A stretch of DNA of 64,000 nucleotides from Marivita sp051251565. Its GTDB lineage: Bacteria; Pseudomonadota; Alphaproteobacteria; Rhodobacterales; Rhodobacteraceae. Under the pieces are notes generated by a model. It saw nothing but the letters and a program-made list of their open reading frames with translations, had not been told where the DNA came from and did not search any database. Within the stretch, counting starts at the first letter, position 1. Each line of letters opens with the position of its first letter. Of this stretch, positions 24,674 to 32,681 are shown piece by piece. A program made the translations under genes and the position numbers. Location of the stretch: NCBI RefSeq assembly GCF_051251565.1, contig NZ_JBPOFB010000012.1, forward strand, positions 1 to 64,000, in the 5' to 3' direction.

Positions 24674-25729
24674 ATGGGGTTGATTCCGTCCACGCTGCCC
24701 GACCTTCTGGATCACGGGTTTGATACCGTGATCGACGTGCGCAGCCCGGCGGAATATGCCGAAGACCATGTGCCCGGCGCGATCAACCTGCCGGTTCTTG
24801 ATAATGACGAACGCGCGCGGGTGGGCACGATCTACAAGCAGGTCAGCCCGTTTGACGCGCGCAAGATCGGGGCGGCGTTGGTGTTTCGCAATGCAGCGCA
24901 TCATGTGGACACCGCGCTGATGGGCTATGGCGGGGCATGGAAGCCTTTGGTCTATTGCTGGCGCGGCGGACAGCGGTCTGGGTCGTTTACGTGGCTTCTC
25001 AAGGAAATTGGCTGGCGCGCGGACCTGATCCAAGGCGGCTACAAAACTTACCGCCGTCTGGTGGTCGAGATGCTGCACACCAGCGTGTTGCCCTATAAAT
25101 TTGTGCAACTGGGCGGCTATACCGGGACGGCCAAGACCGAACTGTTGCCGTTGTTGGCCAAACGCGGAGTGCAGGTGATCGACCTTGAGGGTTTGGCAAA
25201 TCACCGGGGGTCGTTGCTGGGCTCAATGGGCGTGCAGCCGTCGCAAAAGGCGTTTGAGAGCGCCTTTGCGGGTCAAATCTGCCGCCTTGATCCATCGCGG
25301 CCCGTGCTGGTCGAAGCGGAAAGCAGCAGGATCGGTCAGGTACTTTTGCCGCCCTCGCTTTGGGATGCGATGAAGTCAGCCCCTTGGATCGAGGTCGCCG
25401 CCCCGCTTGAGGCGCGGACCGCGTATCTGGTGCAGGCCTACGCCGACATTCTTGCGGACAGCGCCGCGTTAGAGGCAAAACTGGCCCCGCTCAAGGCGCA
25501 TCGCGGAGAGGCGTTGCTGGCCCGGTGGCGCGAGTTAAGCCACGCGGGCGACACCGCCGCCCTGACCCGGTCGTTGATGGAAGACCATTACGATCTGGCC
25601 TATGCCAAATCGATGAAGGCGATGGCACCCAATGTCATCGCCCGCGTTGAAACGGATGGCTTGTCTGCGCCGCATCTGGATCAGATCGCATCTCAGGTTG
25701 AGGCGGTGCTTCAGGCGATGTCGATCTGA
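24674..25729 (+). CDS. mnmH: tRNA 2-selenouridine synthase
   Basis: 351-residue enzyme (also called SelU) that converts 2-thiouridine at the tRNA wobble position to 2-selenouridine using selenophosphate. The N-terminal rhodanese domain has the catalytic Cys95 in YCWRGGQRSGS; a P-loop GYTGTAKTE (about 148-156) opens the second domain. Length matches the family. It lies four bases after pqiC, perhaps by chance of compaction, and converges on selD with a 19-base overlap of coding ends, linking donor synthesis to use. Confidence 0.93.
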   Translation: MGLIPSTLPDLLDHGFDTVIDVRSPAEYAEDHVPGAINLPVLDNDERARVGTIYKQVSPFDARKIGAALVFRNAAHHVDTALMGYGGAWKPLVYCWRGGQRSGSFTWLLKEIGWRADLIQGGYKTYRRLVVEMLHTSVLPYKFVQLGGYTGTAKTELLPLLAKRGVQVIDLEGLANHRGSLLGSMGVQPSQKAFESAFAGQICRLDPSRPVLVEAESSRIGQVLLPPSLWDAMKSAPWIEVAAPLEARTAYLVQAYADILADSAALEAKLAPLKAHRGEALLARWRELSHAGDTAALTRSLMEDHYDLAYAKSMKAMAPNVIARVETDGLSAPHLDQIASQVEAVLQAMSI

Positions 25730-27879
25730 CCCACCGGGCCTGTTTTCAAATGACCGATGATTGCCGTGTTTGGATGGCCCGCTGTGCGCAGGGCTGTGAC
25801 GATGTCTTCGGCCTGATCCTGTGGCACAGCAGCCAGCAACCCACCGCCAGTTTGCGGATCAAACAGCAGGCGGGTGTGCGGGCTGTCGGGAATGTTTGAA
25901 AATCCAGCGCGATTGTTCGCGTAAAGCGAAGAATGTTCTCCGCGTTCGGACATCTCCAGCGCACCCGGCAAAAGCGGAATGGTTGTGAGCGTCAGCAGGG
26001 CCGACAGGTTTGACGCGGCACAGATGTTCTGTGTGTGCCCGGCAAGACCAAACCCGGTGACATCGGTCATGGCTTGTGCCACCGCGCGCAAGATATGCGC
26101 AGCGGTTTTCTGGCCGTGCTGCATGGCCTCCAATGCGGACGCCACATCCGCGCCGCGCGCCTTGCCCGACATAAGGGCCGCCATGATCACGCCTGTGCCG
26201 ATGGGTTTCGTGAGGATCAACGCGGCCCCGTCTTGCGCACCGCTCAGAGTGATCGGCGTTTGATCGCAAAGCCCGGTCAGGGCCAACCCGATGGACAGCT
26301 CATCCCCGATGGTGCTGTGGCCACCGACGATTTCGGCACCGGCTTCTTGCAGGATTGCTTGGGCCGCGTTCAGGATTTCGGTCAGGCTGCGTTGCGCCAG
26401 CGTGTCTGACAGGCGCGGCAGCGTGATCGACAGGGTCGCGGCCTGCGGATTGGCCCCCATCGCCCAAATGTCGCCAAGCGCGTGCTGGGTTGCGATGCGC
26501 GCCATGACCGCCGGATCTGCCCAAAAGCTGCGCAGGTGATCGGTGGTGAACACCTGCTGCGCGCCGCCTGTTGTGAGCAGCGCCGCATCATCGCCGGGCA
26601 GAGAGGTGATGTCCGACCGCTGCACCGGCGCAAGGGTTGAGAGCGCGGCAGAAAGCGCATCACGCCCCAGCTTTGCGCCGCATCCGCCGCACAATGGCTT
26701 GGGGCCCATCGCATCCCGCATTCCCGTGGCGCGGGGGTAGGGCAAGGCAGGCACGGGCATCCGGGGCAGGTCGTTGAACTGATCCATGAATTTTCGGTCG
26801 ATGCGGTCTTTCCAGCCCCAGACCCACGCACCCTTAAAGGTCAGACCAAAGCGATCTCCAAGGGCTGATTTTTTGCCGAGCGAGATAAGCTTTAGGTAAT
26901 CATTTTGTGGAATGTAGGATTCCAGAGCGCCACGAGAAAGCGAGGACAACAGGTTGTTAAGTAAAACGGGCGCTTGTCGCACGGCATAGACCCCCGCCTT
27001 GGGCCGCGGGGATTGGGCCATATGTGCGCAATCACCCACCGCAAAGATACGCGGATCGCTGGTTTGCAGGCGGTGGTTCACGGTCAGAAAACCGTCATGG
27101 GTGGCAAGACCCGTGTCGGTGAGCCACGCGTAGGGCCGCGCGCCAGCCGCGCCCGTGATAAAGTCCGCAGTGATGGTGCGACCATCGTTCAGGTGCACGG
27201 TGTTCGCGCTCAGGTGGGTGATGGCCGCATTTTCGTGCAGCACAATGTTGAGCGTGGTCATCGCGTCGCGCAGGGCATGGGCACTTTTGGCAGGCAGGGC
27301 CGACAGCACGGTTGCGGTGTCGATCAGGTGGATCGTGCACGGGCGGTTGCGCTGGGTCAGGGCATGGGACATCGCCATGGCAAGCTCTGCTCCGGCCACG
27401 CCGCCGCCGATGATGGCAACGTCCGTCGGGCCATCGCCGTTGCGGAACGCGTCCCATTTGGCGGCGAAGGGGCCAAGCGGTTTCGCCGGCACAGCATGTT
27501 CGGTGAACCCGGGCAGCGCGGGCATGTCCGAGGTGATGCCGACATCGACGGAACAGACGTCAAATCCTATGGGCGGGTGGGTGTCGATCTGGAGGTGCCC
27601 CGCAGTGGGATCAATGCCTGTGACCGACCCGATGATCAGACGCGCGCCTGCGAACTGCGCCAGTTTGACAAGGTCGATGTCCAGCTGATCGCGGCTGTAG
27701 TGACCGGCGACAAAACCGGGCAGCATCCCGGAATAGGGCGCTGTTGGGCCGGGGTTGACAAGGGTCAGCCGCGCACCGGGCAGCGGTTTCATCGCCCATT
27801 TGCGCAGGACCAGCGCATGGGTGTGCCCGCCGCCGATCAATACGAGGTCTTGGCTAAGTGGCAGGGGCGCGGTGTGCAT
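25711..27879 (-). CDS. selD: Bifunctional NADH-dehydrogenase-like / selenide, water dikinase (SelD) fusion
   Basis: 722 residues. The N-terminal half is a pyridine-nucleotide-disulfide oxidoreductase (FAD loop VLIGGGHTHALVLRK; second nucleotide loop VAIIGGGVAGAELAMA, about residue 155). The C-terminal half (from about 390) is SelD with the CGGCGAKLG motif (Cys397, Cys400), SLPGDDAALL and an ALGDIWAMGA metal/ATP region. SelD makes selenophosphate from selenide and ATP. Cysteine, not selenocysteine, is used: there is no in-frame TGA. Such fusions are known in several proteobacteria; the oxidoreductase half may supply reduced selenium. No selA or selB is in the window. Confidence 0.92.
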   Translation of the reverse strand: MHTAPLPLSQDLVLIGGGHTHALVLRKWAMKPLPGARLTLVNPGPTAPYSGMLPGFVAGHYSRDQLDIDLVKLAQFAGARLIIGSVTGIDPTAGHLQIDTHPPIGFDVCSVDVGITSDMPALPGFTEHAVPAKPLGPFAAKWDAFRNGDGPTDVAIIGGGVAGAELAMAMSHALTQRNRPCTIHLIDTATVLSALPAKSAHALRDAMTTLNIVLHENAAITHLSANTVHLNDGRTITADFITGAAGARPYAWLTDTGLATHDGFLTVNHRLQTSDPRIFAVGDCAHMAQSPRPKAGVYAVRQAPVLLNNLLSSLSRGALESYIPQNDYLKLISLGKKSALGDRFGLTFKGAWVWGWKDRIDRKFMDQFNDLPRMPVPALPYPRATGMRDAMGPKPLCGGCGAKLGRDALSAALSTLAPVQRSDITSLPGDDAALLTTGGAQQVFTTDHLRSFWADPAVMARIATQHALGDIWAMGANPQAATLSITLPRLSDTLAQRSLTEILNAAQAILQEAGAEIVGGHSTIGDELSIGLALTGLCDQTPITLSGAQDGAALILTKPIGTGVIMAALMSGKARGADVASALEAMQHGQKTAAHILRAVAQAMTDVTGFGLAGHTQNICAASNLSALLTLTTIPLLPGALEMSERGEHSSLYANNRAGFSNIPDSPHTRLLFDPQTGGGLLAAVPQDQAEDIVTALRTAGHPNTAIIGHLKTGPVGQIDIA

Positions 27880-27947
27880 GGGGCGTGTCCTTTGGTCGTT
27901 GGACCGGGCTTAGCATGCGGAAGCGGGCACGCCCATGCGACGGGCGG

Positions 27948-29354
27948 TCAACTTTCGTAACGTGTTTGTCCGCGCCGATTGGCATCGACGGGCAGCGTCA
28001 CGTGCAAGGGTTGATGCGCGCGCTGCGGGCAGGCGGTGCGGGGGCAGACATGGCAGCTTGTCCCGATCTGGGCAAACAGCGTGGTGTCCTCCATGTTAAA
28101 CCGCTGCGCCGCGCCGATGCGGTGGGCCTGTTCGGTGTCGCAGCCGATGGCCACAACAAGGCGGCGTTCCTGAAGGCGTGCGCCCACAACCGGCCGGTCC
28201 GAGGTGCGGGACAGGGTGAAGAAGCGGCCACCATCGGGCATTTCCACGAATTGCGGCAGCAGTTGACCGGGCACCTGAAACGCGCCGTGGATGTCCCAGA
28301 CCGGGCAGGCCCCACCCTCTTCTGCAAGGCTGATCGTGGTTGCGTTAAAGCGTTTGGACACATTGCCCGCGCGGTCCACCCGCAGGAAAAAGAACGGGAT
28401 GCCGCGCTGGCCGTCGCGTTGCAGCGTGGTCAGGCGTTGGCAGACCATCTCAAAGCTGACGCCAAAGCCCGAGATGATGCGGTCGATGTCATAGCGCGTT
28501 GCCTCGGCCAATGTCAGGAAATCCGCGTAGGGCATTAGCAAGGCCGCTGCGAAATAGTTGGTTAGCTCCACTGTTAGGCGTGCGCGGCCTGCATCGGCGG
28601 TGATGCCGCTGGCGACGACATAGCTTTGCACGGTGTCGCGGGCCTCTAGCAAACCAATCACATGAGCGAGCTGAAACACGCGGTTCGGATGATCCAGCGC
28701 TTCGGACAGGTGCACAATGCCATCGGTTTCGCGGAACAGGCGCAGCGCGCCGGGCATGTCCGACAGTTTTTTCACCGTGCAGGTGACGCTGTGTTCCAGC
28801 CGCAAATGGCGTTTGAGCAGCGCGTACATGTCGTCATGCGATCCGCCCAGCCGAGCGCGCAGGTCTTCGGCTTGCCGTTCCAGCGGGTCAAAGTGGTTTT
28901 CATGTGCGCGGAATACATCATGGATCGCGGTTTCCGGCGTCTTGAACCGCAGGTCACCCCCTGCGGTTTGTCCTGCAAGGCGGCGAAATTGTTCGGCCAT
29001 GGACCTATGGGTCTTATGCAGGTGCAAGAATCGGTCTACGAGGGTGGGCGCGTGATCCAGTGCACCGCGCAATTCAGTCAGGTCGGGCGGTTCGTCGCCA
29101 AACACCGGGTCGCGCACGGCGGCGCGCAGATCGGCGAGCCTGGTCGCTTCGGTGTTGCTGACCAGGCTGCGCATGTCCACGCCGTAAGCTTCGGTCAAGG
29201 CGACAAGCACTTGCACCGATAAGTTGCGCTGGTTGTTTTCCAATAGGTTAACATAGGCCGCAGAGATTCCGAGCCGCTGTGCCATTTCGGCCTGCGTGTG
29301 CTTGTTCTGACGGCGGAGTTGCCGCAATTGCGGGCCAATGAAGGTTTTGCTCAT
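27948..29354 (-). CDS. XRE-family ScfR/RamB-type regulator, second copy
   Basis: 468 residues from the ATG at 29352-29354; a GTG at 29360 would add MN. The N-terminal XRE HTH reads GPQLRQLRRQNKHTQAEMA with ISAAYVNLLENNQRNLS (about 6-60). The middle region (about 150-330) corresponds to the ImmA/IrrE-like domain of this family, but the HExxH-type motif is replaced by ELTNYFAAALLMP, so no protease activity is expected. The C-terminal DUF2083 part has the cysteine cluster CHVCPRTACPQR. It is divergent from tctCBA and an acyl-CoA ligase, which it probably regulates (inference). Confidence 0.85.
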   Translation of the reverse strand: MSKTFIGPQLRQLRRQNKHTQAEMAQRLGISAAYVNLLENNQRNLSVQVLVALTEAYGVDMRSLVSNTEATRLADLRAAVRDPVFGDEPPDLTELRGALDHAPTLVDRFLHLHKTHRSMAEQFRRLAGQTAGGDLRFKTPETAIHDVFRAHENHFDPLERQAEDLRARLGGSHDDMYALLKRHLRLEHSVTCTVKKLSDMPGALRLFRETDGIVHLSEALDHPNRVFQLAHVIGLLEARDTVQSYVVASGITADAGRARLTVELTNYFAAALLMPYADFLTLAEATRYDIDRIISGFGVSFEMVCQRLTTLQRDGQRGIPFFFLRVDRAGNVSKRFNATTISLAEEGGACPVWDIHGAFQVPGQLLPQFVEMPDGGRFFTLSRTSDRPVVGARLQERRLVVAIGCDTEQAHRIGAAQRFNMEDTTLFAQIGTSCHVCPRTACPQRAHQPLHVTLPVDANRRGQTRYES

Positions 29355-29419
29355 GTTCACAACATTACAAAAATCCTTTTTTTTATGGCAAGAATTAACA
29401 TGATGACCGCATTAATCGT

Positions 29420-29432
29420 GAAATTATATTTC
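29420..29432. promoter_or_regulatory. Palindrome in the divergent scfR2/tctC region
   Basis: GAAAT-TAT-ATTTC is a perfect 13-base inverted repeat in a very A/T-rich stretch about 65 bases from the regulator gene and 90 from tctC. It probably marks the promoter-operator of one or both directions. Confidence 0.35.
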
Positions 29433-29469
29433 GTGAGGGTATCTATCGTCCAAGCCTGAGGGAGGATTA

Positions 29470-29523
29470 GTGGTCAAAGCCGCCGACGGGAGCGGGCTTT
29501 TTGATCGGGAGGATATTACATGA
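29470..29523 (+). CDS. Possible 17-codon leader peptide overlapping the tctC start
   Basis: GTG at 29470 follows GGAGGA (29461-29466) and opens a 17-residue frame (MVKAADGSGLFDREDIT) whose TGA at 29521 overlaps the tctC ATG as ATGA. A hairpin with arms AAAGCC-GC and GC-GGGCTTT (about 29476-29502) is embedded in it. It may be a translation-coupling leader. The ribosome-site spacing is short and no homologue is known to me, so this is tentative. Confidence 0.25.
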   Translation: MVKAADGSGLFDREDIT

Positions 29524-30509
29524 TCTACAAACTGACACGTCGTGCAGCTTTGGCGGGTGTTGCGTCTATCGCATTGATCGCAACGGGGGTCATATCGGCG
29601 CTGGCCGAAGGGTGGAAGCCGCAAAAGCCGATTGAAATGGTCATTATGGCGGGTCAGGGCGGCGGTGCCGACCGTCTTGCGCGGCTCTTCCAGTCGATCA
29701 TCCAAAAGGAAAACCTTGCCTCAATGCCGGTTCTGCCGGTGAACAAGGGCGGCGGATCGGGTGCCGAGGCGCTGCGCTACCTCAAAGACAATGAGGGCGA
29801 CGCGCACAAGATCATGGCGACGTTGAACAGCTATTACACCACGCCGCTGCGCACCGATATCGGCGTTGACATCGAAGAGTTCCAGCCGATTGCGCGCATG
29901 GCGCTGGATACGTTCGTGCTTTGGGTCAATGCCGACAGCGATATCACCACAATCGAGGAATATGTCGCTGCGGTAAAGGCGGCCGGCACCGAATGGAAAA
30001 TGGGCGGCACCGGCACCGGGCAGGAAGACAGTCTTGTGACTGCAATGCTCGAAAAGGAATTTGGCATCGAAGTGACGTATGTGCCGTTTGGTGGCGGCGG
30101 TGATGTGGCCAAGAACCTTGTCGGTGGACATATCGACAGCTCGGTCAACAACCCGTCCGAAGCGATGGGGTTCTACAACGCCGGAAAGCTGCGCCCGATT
30201 GTTGCGTTCACCGAGGACCGGATTAGTGGGTTCGCGGACGTGCCGACCGCGACCGAGCTTGGGCATGACATCGTTTACACGATGCAGCGGTCTTTCGTGG
30301 CCCCCAAGGGAATGCCCGCCGAAGCGGTGGCCTATTACACCGAGATGTTCCGCAAGGTCGCCGAGACCGAGGAATGGCAGACCTACATGTCGGAGCAGGC
30401 TCTGATGGGCGATTTCCTGACCGGCGATGCGCTTCAGGCATATTTCCTTGAAGAGCGGGAAAAGCATGCCGCGATCCTCGCGGATATGGAAGGCGATGGG
30501 TCGTCGTGA
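29520..30509 (+). CDS. tctC: Tripartite tricarboxylate transporter substrate-binding protein
   Basis: 329-residue periplasmic receptor of the TTT family. A signal peptide (about residues 1-30, RRAALAGVASIALIATGVISALA) precedes the mature WKPQKPIEMVIMAGQGGGADRLARL, which carries the family's carboxylate-binding loop. The TTT motif TYVPFGGGGDVAKNLVGGHID is present. A GGGAGGA site precedes the ATG. First gene of tctC-tctB-tctA, followed by a CoA ligase, so the ligand is probably a carboxylate later activated as a CoA ester. Confidence 0.92.
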   Translation: MIYKLTRRAALAGVASIALIATGVISALAEGWKPQKPIEMVIMAGQGGGADRLARLFQSIIQKENLASMPVLPVNKGGGSGAEALRYLKDNEGDAHKIMATLNSYYTTPLRTDIGVDIEEFQPIARMALDTFVLWVNADSDITTIEEYVAAVKAAGTEWKMGGTGTGQEDSLVTAMLEKEFGIEVTYVPFGGGGDVAKNLVGGHIDSSVNNPSEAMGFYNAGKLRPIVAFTEDRISGFADVPTATELGHDIVYTMQRSFVAPKGMPAEAVAYYTEMFRKVAETEEWQTYMSEQALMGDFLTGDALQAYFLEEREKHAAILADMEGDGSS

Positions 30510-30539
30510 TCCCAATCGCGTTGTGACGGGGTGACCAGA

Positions 30540-30570
30540 GGCCGGGGTGCAGACCGCCCCGGCCATTTTT
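30540..30570 (+). terminator. Attenuating hairpin between tctC and tctB
   Basis: GGCCGGGG (30540-30547) pairs perfectly with CCCCGGCC (30557-30564) and is followed by ATTTTT. It has the shape of an intrinsic terminator but lies inside the operon, so it likely sets a high tctC-to-tctBA ratio. Confidence 0.6.
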
Positions 30571-30628
30571 CGCCAAACCGGATCGGGTCATCCGGGAAAT
30601 GATTTTCAAGATTTCGAAGGAGACTGCG

Positions 30629-31117
30629 ATGCTTGTTGCGGACAGAGTGATCGCCATCGCCATCATGGCGCTATCGGCCTATTTCATGTGGCACGCCACG
30701 GCGTTGCCGATCGGGTGGAACGGCATGACCGGCGGACCGGGTGGCGGTGCATTTCCGTTCTGGCTATCGCTGGTGATGCTGTTGTCCGCTGCCGGCGTGT
30801 TGGTGCGCAGCCTGATGCAGGCCCCGTCATCGCAGCATTTCTTTGACAGTCAGATGTTGCGCAGCGTGCTCGCGGTCGTCATCGCGCTTTTCGTGACCAT
30901 TGCGCTGATCCCTGTGCTGGGGGCCTATGTGGCGATCCCGCTGTTTATCTTTTGGTATATCCGCATTTACGGCGAGCATGGCTGGGTTTTGACGGCGAGT
31001 CTGGCCGTTTGCACGCCGGTATTCTTGTTTTTCTTCTTCGAAGTAACGCTGAAGATCCTGTTGCCCAAAGGCGTGACAGAGCCGCTTTTCTTTCCGCTTT
31101 ACGCAATGTTCTTCTGA
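30629..31117 (+). CDS. tctB: Tripartite tricarboxylate transporter small membrane subunit
   Basis: 162 residues with four hydrophobic segments, as in TctB. The ATG at 30629 is preceded by AAGGAG with a normal gap, better than the in-frame ATG at 30599. The N-terminal helix LVADRVIAIAIMALSAYFMW and the loop GGPGGGAFPFWLS are typical. It pairs with TctA in the inner membrane. TctA starts 14 bases downstream. Confidence 0.88.
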   Translation: MLVADRVIAIAIMALSAYFMWHATALPIGWNGMTGGPGGGAFPFWLSLVMLLSAAGVLVRSLMQAPSSQHFFDSQMLRSVLAVVIALFVTIALIPVLGAYVAIPLFIFWYIRIYGEHGWVLTASLAVCTPVFLFFFFEVTLKILLPKGVTEPLFFPLYAMFF

Positions 31118-31131
31118 TCGGGGTTTGAAAT

Positions 31132-32649
31132 ATGGAAACGCTTGGTCTTTTGGCGGATGGGTTTGCGACGTCATTGTCGCCGCTCAACCTTATGATTGTG
31201 ATTCTCGGCGTGACCGCTGGCCTGTTCATCGGTGCAATGCCCGGGTTGGGATCGGTCAACGGGGTGGCAATTGTTCTGCCGCTGACGTTCATCGTGCCAC
31301 CCAGTTCGGCGATCATCCTTCTTTGCGCCATCTACTACGGGGCCATGTACGGCGGTGCGATTTCGTCGATCCTGTTAGGCATTCCGGGCGCATCGACGGC
31401 GGTGGCGACCACGTTTGACGGGCGACCTATGGCGCAGCAGGGAAAGGCGGGACTGGCCCTGATCGCGGCTGCGGTCGCCTCGTTTGTCGGTGGGACAATT
31501 TCGGTTGTGCTGTTCACGCTGTTCGCGGTCCCGCTGGCCGATCTGGCGCTGGCATTTGGCCCGGCGGAAGAATTCGCACTGGTGCTGATGGCGTTTACCA
31601 CGTTTGTGGGGCTGGGGGGTGATGATAAGCTCAAGACGATCATCATGATCTGCCTGGGTCTGGTGCTGAGCACGGTCGGGCTTGATATGATCTCTGGCCA
31701 GCCGCGCCTGATCTTTGGGGATATGCCGGGGTTCTATTCCGGGATCAGCTTTCTGGTGCTGGCCATCGGGGTCTATGGCATCGGTGAGATCCTCTACACC
31801 ATCGAAACCTCCCGCACCGCACCGCAGGTGACACCCGCCAAAATCACGCTCCGCGATCTGTGGGAGGGGCTGCGGACCATGAACCGGCTGTGGCGGACCA
31901 TGAGCCTTGGATCGTTCCTTGGCTTTTTCGTCGGCATGTTGCCTGCCGCGGGCGCAACGCCTGCCGCGCTCATGGCCTACGGGATTGCGCGGTCGACGTC
32001 GAAAGACCCCAAAAGTTTCGGCAAGGGCAATATCGAAGGTGTGGCTGCGCCCGAAACGGCGAACAACGCGGCCTCAACCGGATCGCTTTTGCCAATGCTG
32101 ACGCTGGGCATTCCCGGCTCGCCCACCACCGCGCTTTTGCTGGGGGGTATGGTGATGTGGGGGCTGATGCCGGGGCCGATGTTGTTCATTGAACAGCCGG
32201 ATTTCGTCTGGGGTCTGATTTCATCGCTCTACACCGCAAATTTCGCCGCTGTGGCCATCAATATCGCGCTGATCCCTTTGTTTGTCTGGGCGCTGCGGAT
32301 GCCGTTTACCGTGCTGTGCGCTATCGTGATCGTGCTGTGCATCGTGGGCGGCTTTGCCCCGAGCCAGAAAATGCACGACGTGTGGCTGATCGCAGGGTTC
32401 GGTGTGGCAGGGTATCTGCTGCGCAAGGCGGATTATCCTTTGGCCCCGCTGGTATTGGCGCTTGTGTTGGGGCCGCTGATGGAGAAAAGCTTTCGTCAGA
32501 CGTTGATTTCCGAGCAGGGCAACGTGCTGGCCTTCATAGAGCGACCTTTGTCGGGGACATTTATTGCCATTGCTGCACTTTTCTTTGTGCTTCCATTGGT
32601 TAAGTATCTGCGCAAGGGAGGACGTCGGCGCATTGCTCCGGCGGAATAA
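31132..32649 (+). CDS. tctA: Tripartite tricarboxylate transporter large membrane subunit
   Basis: 505-residue permease with about a dozen helices. The TctA signatures are GAMPGLGSVNGVAIVLPLTF near the N-terminus, GAMYGGAISSILLGIPG, and the second repeat GVAAPETANNAASTGSLLPMLTLGIPGSPTTALLLGG. These glycine-rich loops form the transport site. The substrate is a carboxylate, energised by ion gradient. The gene completes tctCBA and is followed 32 bases later by an acyl-CoA ligase. Confidence 0.94.
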   Translation: METLGLLADGFATSLSPLNLMIVILGVTAGLFIGAMPGLGSVNGVAIVLPLTFIVPPSSAIILLCAIYYGAMYGGAISSILLGIPGASTAVATTFDGRPMAQQGKAGLALIAAAVASFVGGTISVVLFTLFAVPLADLALAFGPAEEFALVLMAFTTFVGLGGDDKLKTIIMICLGLVLSTVGLDMISGQPRLIFGDMPGFYSGISFLVLAIGVYGIGEILYTIETSRTAPQVTPAKITLRDLWEGLRTMNRLWRTMSLGSFLGFFVGMLPAAGATPAALMAYGIARSTSKDPKSFGKGNIEGVAAPETANNAASTGSLLPMLTLGIPGSPTTALLLGGMVMWGLMPGPMLFIEQPDFVWGLISSLYTANFAAVAINIALIPLFVWALRMPFTVLCAIVIVLCIVGGFAPSQKMHDVWLIAGFGVAGYLLRKADYPLAPLVLALVLGPLMEKSFRQTLISEQGNVLAFIERPLSGTFIAIAALFFVLPLVKYLRKGGRRRIAPAE

Positions 32650-32681
32650 TCTGAAAACATGACGACGGAGGGGACAGGGCA

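Noticed and set aside
26674..26700. Possible selenocysteine codon in selD
   Set aside because: The motif is encoded with TGC at both cysteine positions and there is no in-frame TGA.
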